Below, piece after piece: positions 1-12,074 of a stretch of DNA of 64,000 bases. How positions within the stretch are numbered: the first letter of the stretch is position 1; each line of letters opens with the position of its first letter. The DNA lies in NCBI RefSeq assembly GCF_024519285.1, contig NZ_JAMZCY010000004.1, positions 186,001 through 250,000 on the forward strand, read 5' to 3'. The notes beneath the pieces are model-generated. The model made no database searches. It was not told the origin of the DNA and saw only the letters and a program-made list of their open reading frames with translations. The DNA is from Cohnella sp. WQ 127256 (lineage in GTDB: Bacteria; Bacillota; Bacilli; Paenibacillales; Paenibacillaceae). Made by a program: the position numbers and the translations under genes.

Positions 1-756
1 ATCGCCGTTCTTCCCAACAGGCACATCGAAATCGAAGCGATCATACAAGCTGTAAGGCTCAGCTTTACGGAGATCCCATTTCACACCCGTACAGCGAAGA
101 TTCGCCCCGGATAATCCATAGTCGATCGCCGTCGCCGCATCATACTTGCCAATCCCTTTGATCCGGGCAAGGAAAATCTCATTGCCGCTTACGAGATTAT
201 GATATTCATCTAGACGGTTGTACATATCTTTGACGAACACTTTAACTCGGTCTATCCATCCGTCTGGTGCATCCCATTTCACTCCGCCAACCCTCATATA
301 GTTATAGGTTAGCCTAGCACCACATAACTCGTTAAACAACCCGAGTATGCGTTCACGATCGCTGAATGCATATAAAAATGGACTTAGTGCTCCGATATCA
401 AGCAGATAGGTCCCCCACCATACCAGATGGCTGGCAACCCTTTGCATTTCCATGACAATTAGGCGCATGAACTCCGCTCGTTCCGGAATTTCTAGCCCCA
501 TCATTTTTTCCACCGCATGGCAGAGTACATAGTTATTGGTCATTGCGGACACGTAGTCCATTCGATCAGTATAAGGAATGATTTGTGTGAAGTTCAAGTT
601 CTCTGCAAGCTTCTCCGTTCCACGATGCAAATAGCCCATGACGGGAGTCGCTTCTGTAATGACTTCTCCGTCTAATTTGACAACAATTCGAAATACTCCA
701 TGCGTGCTTGGATGCTGTGGACCAACGTTGAGTAGCAGCTCTTCAGTACGAATCAC
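1..756 (-). CDS. nuoD: NADH-quinone oxidoreductase subunit D (5' part; cut by window edge)
   Basis: The first 252 codons of NuoD, the 49-kDa subunit of the peripheral arm of respiratory complex I, which helps form the quinone-binding pocket. Translation from a GTG at 756 begins VIRTEELLLNVGPQHPSTHG, and the PQHPSTHG stretch is diagnostic of the family. The reading frame stays open to base 1, so about 110 C-terminal residues are missing only because the window ends. The GTG lies 6 bases past the nuoC stop and no ATG is available nearby. It is the fourth gene of an A-B-C-D order. Identification is firm; the start codon is slightly less so. Confidence 0.95.
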   Translation of the reverse strand, partial: MIRTEELLLNVGPQHPSTHGVFRIVVKLDGEVITEATPVMGYLHRGTEKLAENLNFTQIIPYTDRMDYVSAMTNNYVLCHAVEKMMGLEIPERAEFMRLIVMEMQRVASHLVWWGTYLLDIGALSPFLYAFSDRERILGLFNELCGARLTYNYMRVGGVKWDAPDGWIDRVKVFVKDMYNRLDEYHNLVSGNEIFLARIKGIGKYDAATAIDYGLSGANLRCTGVKWDLRKAEPYSLYDRFDFDVPVGKNGD

Positions 757-762
757 GTATGC

Positions 763-1680
763 TTACACCTCCGGGTCAAGCGGGACGTAGTCTTTGCGAA
801 GCGGATGGCCAACCCAATCATCAGGCATCATGATGCGCTTGAGGTCTGGGTGCCCTGGAAAATCAATTCCGAGCAGATCATAGATTTCTCTTTCATTCCA
901 ATTCGCGGTTTCCCAAATGGGTGTGACGGATGGAACCGCTGGTTGCTCGCGGTCTGCACGAACTTTAATTGCATAGCATTCCCGAGTATCCATATTAAGA
1001 GGATAATAAACGACTTCCATGTACGTTTCATAATCTACGCCCGAAACATTGCGTAAATAATTGCAGCTTAACTCAACATGATTACGGAATAATTGCGCAG
1101 CCTTCAGCCAATGCTCACTCTTAACAACGAATGTTGGAAGATGATCGTTGGCTTCATTTATATAAGCTTCTTCAACAGCATCTTCCGCAGCTAATTCTCT
1201 TAATAGGGTTGTAACCCGATCTAATCTCGGTTGATTAGGAGATGGAGGCTTGGGTGGCTCTACATTCTCCAAGCTCGCACCCTCATTATCAGCTGTTTTG
1301 CCCGCAGGAGTATTACCATCCGTTACGGGCTGCGATGCTTGTGCAGACGCTAGTGCCGCCGCTTGGGCTGCAGCCACTTTCGCCGCTTCTTTAGCTTCTA
1401 TCGTCGCCTTACGCCGAGCTGCCTTCTCTTCGTCCGTCTCTTTCTTACGGACAGGAGGGGCTTCTCCAGCTTCCTGTGCAGCTGTGGAAGCCGGTGCTGA
1501 TGCAGGTGACGGTGTTTCTACTTGTGTTGCTGTTGTTTCAGGCTGTGCCTGCACGGCAGGCGTTTCTGTTGACGCTTCGACGGGTATGCTAGCAGGCGAC
1601 TCGGAAGCAGAAGATTCGGAAGCTTCCGGCTCAGATGCAGCAGGGGATTGCTCCTTCTCCCGATTGTTCTCCTCGCTCAT
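763..1680 (-). CDS. nuoC: NADH-quinone oxidoreductase subunit C with long low-complexity N-terminus
   Basis: NuoC is the 30-kDa subunit of the complex I peripheral arm. The conserved domain occupies roughly residues 155-305 and includes the signature [19 protein letters not shown] followed by [11 protein letters not shown] at the extreme C-terminus. The first 150 residues are unlike the family core: they are rich in Ala, Pro, Glu, Ser and Lys and probably disordered. The ATG overlaps the nuoB stop as ATGA, which implies coupled translation and fixes the start. No internal start with a better ribosome site was seen, so the extension is likely translated. The product is about 305 residues against about 150-200 for a minimal NuoC. 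Confidence 0.95.
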   Translation of the reverse strand: MSEENNREKEQSPAASEPEASESSASESPASIPVEASTETPAVQAQPETTATQVETPSPASAPASTAAQEAGEAPPVRKKETDEEKAARRKATIEAKEAAKVAAAQAAALASAQASQPVTDGNTPAGKTADNEGASLENVEPPKPPSPNQPRLDRVTTLLRELAAEDAVEEAYINEANDHLPTFVVKSEHWLKAAQLFRNHVELSCNYLRNVSGVDYETYMEVVYYPLNMDTRECYAIKVRADREQPAVPSVTPIWETANWNEREIYDLLGIDFPGHPDLKRIMMPDDWVGHPLRKDYVPLDPEV

Positions 1681-2195
1681 CGATTAGTCACCTGCTTCCC
1701 GGTTTTCGCCTCATAGCGAATTTTCTCCTGAAGCTTATTTATTCCATAGATCAGTGCAGCAGGATTGGGAGGGCATCCCGGTATGTATACATCAACCGGT
1801 ACAATTTGATCGACACCTTTAATGACGGAATAAGATTTAACATAGGGTCCGCCTGCAGTCGCACATGAGCCCATCGCAATAACCCACTTGGGTTCAGGCA
1901 TTTGATCATAGAGACGTTTAAGCAACGGCCCCATCTTCTTCGTAACCGTGCCCGACACGATCATGACGTCCGATTGACGTGGTGAAGTTCTGAAAATGAC
2001 TCCGAAACGGTCCAAATCATAATGGGCTCCACCTGCGGCCATCATCTCGATCGCACAGCAAGCCAAACCAAAAGTCATCGGCCATAAAGAATTACTACGT
2101 GCCCAGCCCTTCAACTGATCGATTGTGCCAAAGAGTACGTTGCGCTCCACTTCTTTCCGATCTTCCGGCGATACATTCGCTAAATCGAATTCCAT
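1677..2195 (-). CDS. nuoB: NADH-quinone oxidoreductase subunit B
   Basis: NuoB carries the terminal N2 [4Fe-4S] cluster of complex I, which passes electrons to quinone. The expected ligands are visible: the tandem cysteines Cys46-Cys47 in GLACCAIEM, Cys111 in GSCATAGG and Cys141 in PGCPPNP. The length of 172 residues is normal. The gene overlaps nuoA upstream by 16 bases and nuoC downstream by 4 bases, so the operon is tightly coupled. It acts at the junction of the peripheral and membrane arms. Confidence 0.97.
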   Translation of the reverse strand: MEFDLANVSPEDRKEVERNVLFGTIDQLKGWARSNSLWPMTFGLACCAIEMMAAGGAHYDLDRFGVIFRTSPRQSDVMIVSGTVTKKMGPLLKRLYDQMPEPKWVIAMGSCATAGGPYVKSYSVIKGVDQIVPVDVYIPGCPPNPAALIYGINKLQEKIRYEAKTGKQVTNR

Positions 2196-2551
2196 TTAAG
2201 CACCTTCTTCCTCCAAGCGTACACCAGACCTATAAGTAGTAATCCTGCAAAAATAAACATTTCGACTAACGCGAAAAGACCAAGCTGATTATACGCTACG
2301 GCCCAAGGGTAAAGAAACACAGTTTCCACATCAAATACAACAAACATAAGCGCGTACAAATAATACCGAACATTAAAGCGGATCTGGCTATCTCCTACCG
2401 GTTCATTCCCACTCTCGTAGGTGGTTGCTTTCTCTTCTGTCGGTTTGTTCGGCCGAAGCAAGGAGCCAAGCCACAATACGAATATCGGAAATACGATACC
2501 CAAGATGAGGAAGACTGAAACAATGACGTATGAATTGATGTATTTCTCCAC
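2180..2551 (-). CDS. nuoA: NADH-quinone oxidoreductase subunit A
   Basis: NuoA is a small membrane subunit of complex I with three predicted transmembrane helices. The loop motif [20 protein letters not shown] and the acidic helix motif [12 protein letters not shown] are typical of the family. The reading frame stays open further upstream, but I place the start at the GTG at 2551 because GGAGG lies 8 bases before it and the resulting [10 protein letters not shown]... N-terminus and 123-residue length match NuoA proteins. It is the first gene of the nuo operon. Confidence 0.93.
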   Translation of the reverse strand: MEKYINSYVIVSVFLILGIVFPIFVLWLGSLLRPNKPTEEKATTYESGNEPVGDSQIRFNVRYYLYALMFVVFDVETVFLYPWAVAYNQLGLFALVEMFIFAGLLLIGLVYAWRKKVLKWNSI

Positions 2552-2587
2552 TTCAACGCCTCCGCAAATAGGTAAATTTACCCCATA

Positions 2588-2616
2588 AGTATAACAAATG
2601 CTCCCAATCAAGTCTA
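2588..2616 (-). promoter_or_regulatory. Probable sigma-A promoter of the nuo operon
   Basis: On the minus strand TAGACT and TATACT are separated by exactly 17 bases, about 40 bases upstream of the chosen nuoA start. The -35 box matches 4 of 6 and the -10 box 5 of 6 consensus positions. This is the best match in the gap between dps and nuoA. Confidence 0.5.
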
Positions 2617-2757
2617 CGATAATAGCGTTTTCATTGGTAACAGATGGGATTTAATTCTATTTAAACTTTTCGTATAAAACTAATTATATGATTGATATTC
2701 TGAAGATTATGTGAGGAGCATCGCAATTTGTCTCGGTTTGTTTATGCAGGCCACACG

Positions 2758-2812
2758 AAAAAGACTGCCCTCAATCACCTTGTCTCATAGACAAAGTCAT
2801 TAAGAGCAGTCC
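2758..2812 (-). terminator. Rho-independent terminator after dps
   Basis: A long imperfect hairpin with arms starting GGACTGCTC and ending GGGCAGTC on the minus strand is followed directly by a run of five T. It lies 24 bases past the dps stop and separates dps from the nuo promoter. Confidence 0.85.
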
Positions 2813-2835
2813 GACTTCATAGTCGAAAACCTCAA

Positions 2836-3270
2836 TTATGCTAAAGTAGACTTGAGCATCCACACTTGCTTCTGCAGCTCCTCAACCTGACCAGTCAGTA
2901 CATCTGAGGTTGCCGTGTCTTTCGTTGCCTCAGCTTCCTCTGCTGCTGCCATGAGCCCCTGTATAAGCTCCTGTAAGTCCGCAATTGCGGCAGCTAGCAT
3001 GTCATTCTCCGACTTCGCCTTATCTACTTCCTTAATCGTGGAAAGAGCTAGGAATTCCTTCATTGTCGATACCGGCTTACCTTCTATCGCAAGAATTCTT
3101 TCTGCTAACTCGTCTAATTTTAACGCAGCAAGATCGTACAATTCCTCAAACTTAGCATGCAACACCGGGAAGTGGGGCCCTTTTACATACCAATGAAAAT
3201 GGTGAAGCTTAAAATACAAAACAGACCAGTTAGATAGTTGGACATTAAGTGAATCATTCAGTTTACTCAT
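2836..3270 (-). CDS. dps: Dps/ferritin-like DNA-protection protein
   Basis: A 144-residue protein of the Dps family, which forms dodecamers that oxidise and store ferrous iron and protect DNA during starvation or peroxide stress. The inter-subunit ferroxidase motif is visible near the N-terminus: His in LHHFHWYVKGPHF, then KFEELYD and DELAERI providing acidic ligands. The ATG at 3270 is chosen because GGAGG stands 7 bases before it; an upstream in-frame ATG has no such site. It is monocistronic, with its own terminator. Miniferritin function is known for the family; induction by PerR or sigma-B is not visible here. Confidence 0.92.
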   Translation of the reverse strand: MSKLNDSLNVQLSNWSVLYFKLHHFHWYVKGPHFPVLHAKFEELYDLAALKLDELAERILAIEGKPVSTMKEFLALSTIKEVDKAKSENDMLAAAIADLQELIQGLMAAAEEAEATKDTATSDVLTGQVEELQKQVWMLKSTLA

Positions 3271-3356
3271 ATGAATCCCTCCAGCTTTGTTCAGTCTCAT
3301 CTCCTTTAACTTACCCTTCTGACCCTAAAATGAATCAAAAATGCATTGAATTGCAT

Positions 3357-3402
3357 AAAAAATCGCCCTCCTCCAGATCCTTAGATCTAGAAAAGGGCGA
3401 TC
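3357..3402 (-). terminator. Terminator of the ATP synthase operon
   Basis: The minus-strand hairpin ATCGCCCTTTTCTAGATC / GGATCTGGAGGAGGGCGAT ends in six T, 16 bases past the atpC stop. Confidence 0.85.
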
Positions 3403-3417
3403 GTGACAACCAATTAT

Positions 3418-3819
3418 TTATTGATCGATGACAGACTCCAAACGGCTGATTGCACGTAGTAGCGCCATCTCTGCACGTTGAGCATTAATATCCGATTGCT
3501 TCTGCGCCAGACGGCGTTCCGCACGTTCCTTCGCCAAACGAGCACGGGACACATCGATGTCCGCTCCCAGCTCAGCAGCTTCCGCAAGGATAACCACTTT
3601 GTCTTTACGCACTTCCATGAAGCCACCGTGAACGGCAATAAATTCATTCGTATTGCCGATCTTAGCTTTAACCGGAGCAACCTTTAAGGGTGTTACCAAA
3701 GGAATGTGGTTAGGTAATATACCTAGTTCACCAGCAATCCCTTTAACAACAACCATGTTCACGTCTTTCTCGTAAACTTTGCGCTCCGGAGTTACGATCT
3801 CTAACCGCAAGGTACTCAT
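3418..3819 (-). CDS. atpC: F1 ATP synthase epsilon subunit
   Basis: The epsilon subunit of F1 links the rotor to the c ring and can inhibit ATP hydrolysis. The N-terminal beta sandwich shows TLRLEIVTPER, GELGILPNHIPLVTPL and AVHGGFMEV; the C-terminal part, about residues 85-133, is a helical hairpin rich in Arg, Ala and Glu. The length of 133 residues is usual. It is the last gene of the atp operon and is followed by a terminator. Confidence 0.97.
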   Translation of the reverse strand: MSTLRLEIVTPERKVYEKDVNMVVVKGIAGELGILPNHIPLVTPLKVAPVKAKIGNTNEFIAVHGGFMEVRKDKVVILAEAAELGADIDVSRARLAKERAERRLAQKQSDINAQRAEMALLRAISRLESVIDQ

Positions 3820-3846
3820 ATCGTTCCCTCCAAACCGGCCGCTTGA

Positions 3847-5322
<1,476 letters not shown>

Positions 5323-5331
5323 TCACAAAAT

Positions 5332-6192
5332 TTATTGCTGTGCATTCGCTCCGCTGACGATTTCTGCGATTTCTTGAGTAATTGCGGCTTGCCGCGCACG
5401 GTTGTAAGTGAGCGTCAGATCCGAAATCATTTTCGTCGCATTTTTCGTTGCGTTGCCCATTGCTGTCATTCTCGCTCCGAACTCGCTTGCTTTACCTTCG
5501 AGCAATGCGCTGAATACGAGTGTTTCCGCATATTTCGGTAGAAGAACGTTAAGTACCTCTTCCGAAGATGGCTCGTACTCGTAATCCGGCTTATCTGTGC
5601 CAGCTTCAATCTGACCTAGAGGAAGCAGTTGCTTAAGCGTTGGAACTTGGGTAAGTGCATTATAAAATTTGTTGTACGCAAGATGAAGCTCATCGAAAGT
5701 TCCATCTTCGTACCCTTTAACTGCTCTAGCAGCTATCTCTTTAATGTCCGAGAATTTCGGCGTATCGGATAGACCAGTGATTTCATCCACTAGCGTAATA
5801 TTCCGGCGAGCGAAGAAGTCCCGACCTTTCCGGCCAATAACGAATACGGCATACTCCTCCGGAGAACGGTGGTTTTCTTTAATCGTAAGCAAGACCTTAC
5901 GTAGGATGTTGGCGTTGTATCCACCAGCCAGACCACGGTCTGAAGTAATGACCAGGTAAGCCGTCCTCTTAATTGGTCGGGTTTGCAGCATAGGATGCTT
6001 GCTGCCACCGGCACCAGAGGCAATACTGGATATGACTTCCTTCATCTTGTCCGCATAAGGGCGAGATGCGAGCGCAGCTTCCTGAGCTTTTCTAAGCTTA
6101 GCGGCTGCAACCATTTCCATCGCTTTAGTAATTTGCTTCGTATTCTGCTTACTCTTAATCGAGCGCTTAATTTCGCGCATACCTTTAGCCAA
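5332..6192 (-). CDS. atpG: F1 ATP synthase gamma subunit
   Basis: The gamma subunit forms the central rotating shaft of F1. The N-terminal helix MREIKRSIKS..TKQITKAMEMVAAAKL and the C-terminal helix NATKMISDLTLTYNRARQAAITQEI are the two conserved coiled-coil strands. I choose a TTG start at 6192, giving MAKGMREIK, because AAGGTGG is 8 bases upstream and related proteins begin this way; GTG codons slightly upstream overlap the ribosome site. The product is 286 residues, as expected. Confidence 0.95.
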   Translation of the reverse strand: MAKGMREIKRSIKSKQNTKQITKAMEMVAAAKLRKAQEAALASRPYADKMKEVISSIASGAGGSKHPMLQTRPIKRTAYLVITSDRGLAGGYNANILRKVLLTIKENHRSPEEYAVFVIGRKGRDFFARRNITLVDEITGLSDTPKFSDIKEIAARAVKGYEDGTFDELHLAYNKFYNALTQVPTLKQLLPLGQIEAGTDKPDYEYEPSSEEVLNVLLPKYAETLVFSALLEGKASEFGARMTAMGNATKNATKMISDLTLTYNRARQAAITQEIAEIVSGANAQQ

Positions 6193-6280
6193 TCGTGTCA
6201 CCACCTTATTGCCAGGCCTACCTCCGGCAAACCTGGCTCAAGCTTAATGTTACATTCCGAACCAAGTAAACATAAACGGC

Positions 6281-7819
<1,539 letters not shown>

Positions 7820-7840
7820 TTACAAATGGTATTGTTAAAA

Positions 7841-8389
7841 TTAATTCACTGCCGCTTGCAGTGCTTTATCCAAACGTTCCAACTTGCCTTTGAGGCTTCC
7901 ATCATACAGCGTATCGCCAATACGAACGGTAAGGCCTCCTAATAATTCCGGGTCAACTGTATTCGTTACCCGTATCTTCTTACCAAGTAATGCACCAAAC
8001 TTCTCAGATAGCTTAGTTTTCTCTTCTTCACTAAGTGGCTTAGGAGAAATGACATTCGCATCCGAACGACCTAGAACATCACCTGCAACTTGCAGATAAG
8101 CGGCCAATACAGCACCTATTTCACCTTCACGACCCCGTTCAACCAGCAAGCTGACCGAGTTAAGGACGATTGGGGAAGCTTGTGCTCCAAAAGCTTGGTT
8201 CAAGACTCTTTTTTTAATTTCAAGAGTAATGTTAGGTGCCGTGAGGAACGCGCGAACTTCGGCATTACTCTCTACGACATTAGCGATTAGTCTAAGTTGA
8301 TCTTCTGTTTCTGCTACGAGCCCTTTTTGCTGCGCCAATTGGAACAACGCCTTCGCGTAACGTTTAGCAACTACCGTACCGCGGCTCAT
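7841..8389 (-). CDS. atpH: F1 ATP synthase delta subunit
   Basis: The delta subunit connects the b-subunit stator to the top of F1. The N-terminal helical bundle begins VAKRYAKALFQLAQ, and the C-terminal domain carries the conserved VDPELLGGLTVRIGDTLYDGS segment. At 182 residues the length is typical. Its ATG overlaps the atpF stop as ATGA, which supports the start and coupled translation. Confidence 0.96.
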   Translation of the reverse strand: MSRGTVVAKRYAKALFQLAQQKGLVAETEDQLRLIANVVESNAEVRAFLTAPNITLEIKKRVLNQAFGAQASPIVLNSVSLLVERGREGEIGAVLAAYLQVAGDVLGRSDANVISPKPLSEEEKTKLSEKFGALLGKKIRVTNTVDPELLGGLTVRIGDTLYDGSLKGKLERLDKALQAAVN

Positions 8390-8877
8390 GATTTATTCCC
8401 TACTTTTGACAAATACTGATCAACGAGTTGCTTCTGAGATTGCTCATCAACTTGTTTCTCGATGATTTTGGAAGCGATCAGGACGGACAATCCGCTAACC
8501 TGTGCTTTCAATTCAGCAATCGCTTTGTTCTTCTCAGCTTCGATATCACGAATTGCTGTCTCTTTCAAACGAGTAGACTCGCTTTGAGCAGCTTTAACGA
8601 TCTCATCTGCTTGTCTTGAACCCATCGTCTTAGCTTGTTCAACGATTTCGAAAGCATCCTTACGGGCTTGCTGAAGCGCTTGCTTCTGTTCTTCGATATA
8701 TTGATCCGCTTCAGTACGGTTTTTCTGAGCGCCTTCCATTTGCTCTTGAACCATCTGACGTCTTTTTTCCATAATGCCGAACAACGGTTTGAACGCATAG
8801 CGTTGCAACAGCAAGAACAATATTAGGAAAGCAACCAATTGCACAAAAAAGTTACTCCACACAATCTTTTCTATCAC
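8386..8877 (-). CDS. atpF: Fo ATP synthase b subunit
   Basis: The b subunit forms the peripheral stalk. It has a single N-terminal transmembrane helix, about residues 5-27, followed by a long charged helix rich in Glu, Gln, Lys and Ala expected to dimerise as a coiled coil, and a C-terminal segment that contacts delta. The length of 163 residues is normal. It overlaps atpH by 4 bases and lies 96 bases after atpE. Confidence 0.95.
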   Translation of the reverse strand: MIEKIVWSNFFVQLVAFLILFLLLQRYAFKPLFGIMEKRRQMVQEQMEGAQKNRTEADQYIEEQKQALQQARKDAFEIVEQAKTMGSRQADEIVKAAQSESTRLKETAIRDIEAEKNKAIAELKAQVSGLSVLIASKIIEKQVDEQSQKQLVDQYLSKVGNKS

Positions 8878-8973
8878 GGATCTTCACTCCTTTCACACAG
8901 CTGTTCTCAGTTCATGCTTTGCAAAACGAAGGCGTGGAGGCATTAGGCACTCCGCGCCCAGTTCCAATATTGC

Positions 8974-9219
<246 letters not shown>

Positions 9220-9242
9220 TTAAGTTTGTTTTTTTGGGGTAA

Positions 9243-10010
9243 TTAATGTCCTTCTTCGTGAATACTTGCCTGACCGATGTACACCATTGTGAGCATCGTG
9301 AATACGAATGCCTGAATTGCGCCAACGAAAATACTAAAGCCCTGCCACACAAGCAGTGCCGGTAATCCGATCCAGCCCATACCCAGGATAATACCGATCA
9401 TAACTTCGCCCGCGTAAATGTTACCGTAAAGCCGAAGACCAAGCGTAAGTGGTTTCGCTATCGTCTCAATCAAATTGATTGGGAAGAAGAAAGCCCACGG
9501 TTGGAAATAGTGCTTCAGGTAATGCTTGCGATTGTGACGTAATCCCTGAATGTGCGAAAGACCAATTACAGTCAATGCCAACGCCATCGACATAGCCATA
9601 TCAGCTGTTGGTGATTTCCACCACGCCCAAGCGAGATGCTCAGGAGGTACGCCCTTGATAATGAGCTCCTGTCCGAAAACGGTAGGAAGTGCATCACCAT
9701 GCTGTTCGGTAACGATTGAGAACGGGAGTCCCAACATGTTGCTGACGAAAATGTACATGATGAGCGCTAAGCCAAGGCCGAGATATATACGACCCCTCTT
9801 ATAGTCGGTAGCCATGCCTATTATGCTCGACACGAACTCGACGACCCACTCCATGAAATTTTGCAGCTTACCCGGATTTTCAACCGATAGGTTGCGAACT
9901 GCGAGTCTGGCAAGAATGAAGACGACCACACTTGTGATTACAACCATAATAATGGCTGAAAGATCGAATTCGATGCCAAAAATCTTAATAATGGGAGCTA
10001 AATGATCCAT
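9243..10010 (-). CDS. atpB: Fo ATP synthase a subunit
   Basis: The a subunit provides the half-channels for ion entry next to the c ring. The product of 255 residues has five to six hydrophobic helices; the essential arginine sits in LTLGLRLYGNIYAGEVM and the last helix includes AIQAFVFTMLTMVYIG. The ATG at 10010 begins one base after the stop of the preceding gene and follows AAAGGGGTGA, so it is preferred over a start 13 codons upstream. Confidence 0.96.
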   Translation of the reverse strand: MDHLAPIIKIFGIEFDLSAIIMVVITSVVVFILARLAVRNLSVENPGKLQNFMEWVVEFVSSIIGMATDYKRGRIYLGLGLALIMYIFVSNMLGLPFSIVTEQHGDALPTVFGQELIIKGVPPEHLAWAWWKSPTADMAMSMALALTVIGLSHIQGLRHNRKHYLKHYFQPWAFFFPINLIETIAKPLTLGLRLYGNIYAGEVMIGIILGMGWIGLPALLVWQGFSIFVGAIQAFVFTMLTMVYIGQASIHEEGH

Positions 10011-10011
10011 A

Positions 10012-10425
10012 CTATTGCTTTTCACCCCTTTCATCAGAGGGATGTCCACCGCGTTTGCGGCGAATGGACGATAAACCCAATACGAGTGTTGCCATCGGAG
10101 CGGTAATTATTCCCGCAACCGTTGCCGCTGGATCGTAACCCAACGTTCTTACCGATATAACCGCTGCTAGCAATCCAATGGCTGCTCGGGACATAAACCC
10201 GAATCCACCACGACTTCGACGACCTCCAGCTGCCATATCTGCAACGCGCACTGTTTTCCAGGCAAGCTGCCAGGTCAACAATAAACTACCAAGCGCTCCA
10301 ATCAAATAACCGCCGAAAACCTCTTTCCACTCTGGATAGATGGCCCATCCTAAGCACCCTAAGAACAAAAAAAAGAAAGTAATTCGACTGATTTTGCGCA
10401 TTAAAACTGGCAAATCATCCTTCAT
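10012..10425 (-). CDS. ATP synthase subunit I-like membrane protein
   Basis: A 137-residue membrane protein with four predicted helices, located between the small AtpZ-like gene and atpB. Position and topology fit the ATP synthase subunit I family (AtpI), a non-structural protein that assists c-ring assembly or Mg2+ supply in other bacteria. The C-terminus is hydrophilic and basic (SSIRRKRGGHPSDERGEKQ). Its ATG overlaps the stop of the upstream gene. The family assignment rests on position, size and hydropathy rather than a sharp motif. Confidence 0.75.
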   Translation of the reverse strand: MKDDLPVLMRKISRITFFFLFLGCLGWAIYPEWKEVFGGYLIGALGSLLLTWQLAWKTVRVADMAAGGRRSRGGFGFMSRAAIGLLAAVISVRTLGYDPAATVAGIITAPMATLVLGLSSIRRKRGGHPSDERGEKQ

Positions 10426-10664
10426 GTCCGCTTGCCTCCCGCATATTTGCGGATAAGCCCAACGGCGGAACCGATTCCGGCGATTAACCCAACGATAAGA
10501 CCAGTCACAGATCCGTAACTCGTACCGTTCTGATCATCGAATGAGGTACCTAACCACCAGCCGAGACCAACTAATATGGCCAATTCTGCTCCGATGGCCG
10601 TCACTAGACCAGCTGCCCGCCAAGGATTATCGTCTTGTGGGGTCCGTTGCGGTGAATCCACCAT
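10422..10664 (-). CDS. AtpZ/AtpI family small membrane protein
   Basis: An 80-residue protein, first in the atp operon. It has two hydrophobic helices separated by the short loop GTSFDDQNGTSYGS, the usual build of AtpZ/AtpI proteins, which are thought to form a small channel for Mg2+ or Ca2+ or to help ATP synthase assembly. The second helix is glycine-rich (GLIVGLIAGIGSAVGLIRKY). It overlaps the following gene by 4 bases. With the next gene it makes a pair of I-like proteins ahead of atpB. Confidence 0.8.
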   Translation of the reverse strand: MVDSPQRTPQDDNPWRAAGLVTAIGAELAILVGLGWWLGTSFDDQNGTSYGSVTGLIVGLIAGIGSAVGLIRKYAGGKRT

Positions 10665-10736
10665 GATTCGTCGCTCCTTCGCTACCTCAAGTCAGAAAGG
10701 CTTTCGTAAGCCCTTTCCTCCCATGTTCCACGTTTT

Positions 10737-10766
10737 ATTGTAGCTTTGCCCGAACCTGTTTGTCAA
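10737..10766 (-). promoter_or_regulatory. Sigma-A promoter of the ATP synthase operon
   Basis: On the minus strand a perfect TTGACA is followed after 18 bases by TACAAT, about 73 bases upstream of the first atp gene. The leader between has a small hairpin of AAAGG/CTTTC arms but no T run, so it is not a terminator. Confidence 0.8.
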
Positions 10767-10917
10767 TCAACGTAAAATCAAATTTTATGTGAACACGAAA
10801 TGTGAAAACCGCGTAACATCAAGTCTTCCGGGGTTTCTAAACCATACAGTTGCACTGTACACTGTACATCTCTTATGACATTTTTATCGATCTGATCTAC
10901 AAAATAAAAGGTTAGAC

Positions 10918-12060
10918 CTAAAGACTAAACGACTCAGGTCTTTCCGAACCTCTAAAATGGTGTAAAATAGCAGCAACAATTCGCTTAGATGCTTGTCCAT
11001 CTCCGTACGGATTCGCCGCTTGACTCATGCGCTCGTATAGGGAGGCATCCGTCAACAATGCTTTCGTACGGTTGTACACATCGTTCTCATCTGTGCCAAC
11101 AAGCTCAAGCGTTCCCGCGTTGATGCCTTCCGGCCGCTCTGTCGTATTCCGTAACACGAGTACAGGAACCCCATATGAAGGCGCCTCCTCTTGTAGCCCA
11201 CCGGAATCCGTCAGGATAAGATGGGTATGGGGATAGAAATTATGCAGCTCAACCACATCAAGCGGATCAATTAGCTTAATACGCGGATGATCACCAAGAA
11301 TCGCTTGGGCAGGCTCTTTGACTGCAGGGCTTGGGTGAACAGGATATACAATCGCGATATCCTCGAATTCATCCGCAATTCTTTTCACCGCTTGAAAAAT
11401 TTGCCGATGCGGCTCGCCTTGAGCCTCTCTCCGGTGCGCTGTCATTAGAATGAGTCGCTTTCCTTTAGCCCAATCTAGCACAGGATGAGTAAAGTCTTTC
11501 TTTACGGTGTACTGAAACACATCCGTTACGGTATTTCCTGTAATGTAAATATGATCCTCGTTTTTGTTTTCTTTATGCAGGTTTCCCGCCGACAACTCCG
11601 TTGGCGCGAAATGTAAATCTGCCAGAACCCCTGTTAATTGACGGTTCATCTCTTCTGGATAAGGCGATAGCTTGTTCCAAGTACGTAATCCCGCTTCAAC
11701 GTGCCCCACTTTAATTTGCTGCATGAAGGAAGCATAGCTCGCAAGGAACGTCGTTAACGTGTCCCCGTGCACGAGCACCAAATCAGGCTTAGCTTCTCTC
11801 AATACCGGTTCTAGTCCTTGCAGGACGCGAATGGAAATGTCGTTAAGCGTTTGACTAGCTTGCATCACATCCAGATCGTAATCTGGCTTGATGTCGAATA
11901 CCTCAAGCACCTGATCCAGCATCTGACGATGCTGGGCGGTTACACAAACGATAGGCTCGATCTGATCCGGATACTTCTGTAGCTCAAGAATTAACGGAGC
12001 CATCTTGATCGCTTCAGGCCGTACCCCGAATATCGTCATGACTTTTATTTTGTTACTCAC
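10918..12060 (-). CDS. wecB: UDP-N-acetylglucosamine 2-epimerase (non-hydrolysing)
   Basis: This 380-residue protein of the WecB/MnaA family interconverts UDP-GlcNAc and UDP-ManNAc, supplying precursor for wall teichoic acids or other secondary wall polymers. Recognisable segments are FGVRPEAIKMAPL at the N-terminus, VCVTAQHRQMLDQVL, VHGDTLTTFLA, HVEAGLRTW and the C-terminal LTDSGGLQEEAPS..GVPVLVLR. It starts with GTG after a ribosome site GGAGAG. It lies 14 bases after upp and could be co-transcribed with it. The equivalent Bacillus subtilis gene is called mnaA. Confidence 0.95.
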   Translation of the reverse strand: MSNKIKVMTIFGVRPEAIKMAPLILELQKYPDQIEPIVCVTAQHRQMLDQVLEVFDIKPDYDLDVMQASQTLNDISIRVLQGLEPVLREAKPDLVLVHGDTLTTFLASYASFMQQIKVGHVEAGLRTWNKLSPYPEEMNRQLTGVLADLHFAPTELSAGNLHKENKNEDHIYITGNTVTDVFQYTVKKDFTHPVLDWAKGKRLILMTAHRREAQGEPHRQIFQAVKRIADEFEDIAIVYPVHPSPAVKEPAQAILGDHPRIKLIDPLDVVELHNFYPHTHLILTDSGGLQEEAPSYGVPVLVLRNTTERPEGINAGTLELVGTDENDVYNRTKALLTDASLYERMSQAANPYGDGQASKRIVAAILHHFRGSERPESFSL

Positions 12061-12074
12061 GTCGGTTTCTCTCC

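Noticed and set aside
10921..10939. Terminator after wecB
   Set aside because: AGACCT and AGGTCT form only a six-pair stem with a 16-base loop inside the coding end, so it is too weak to call.
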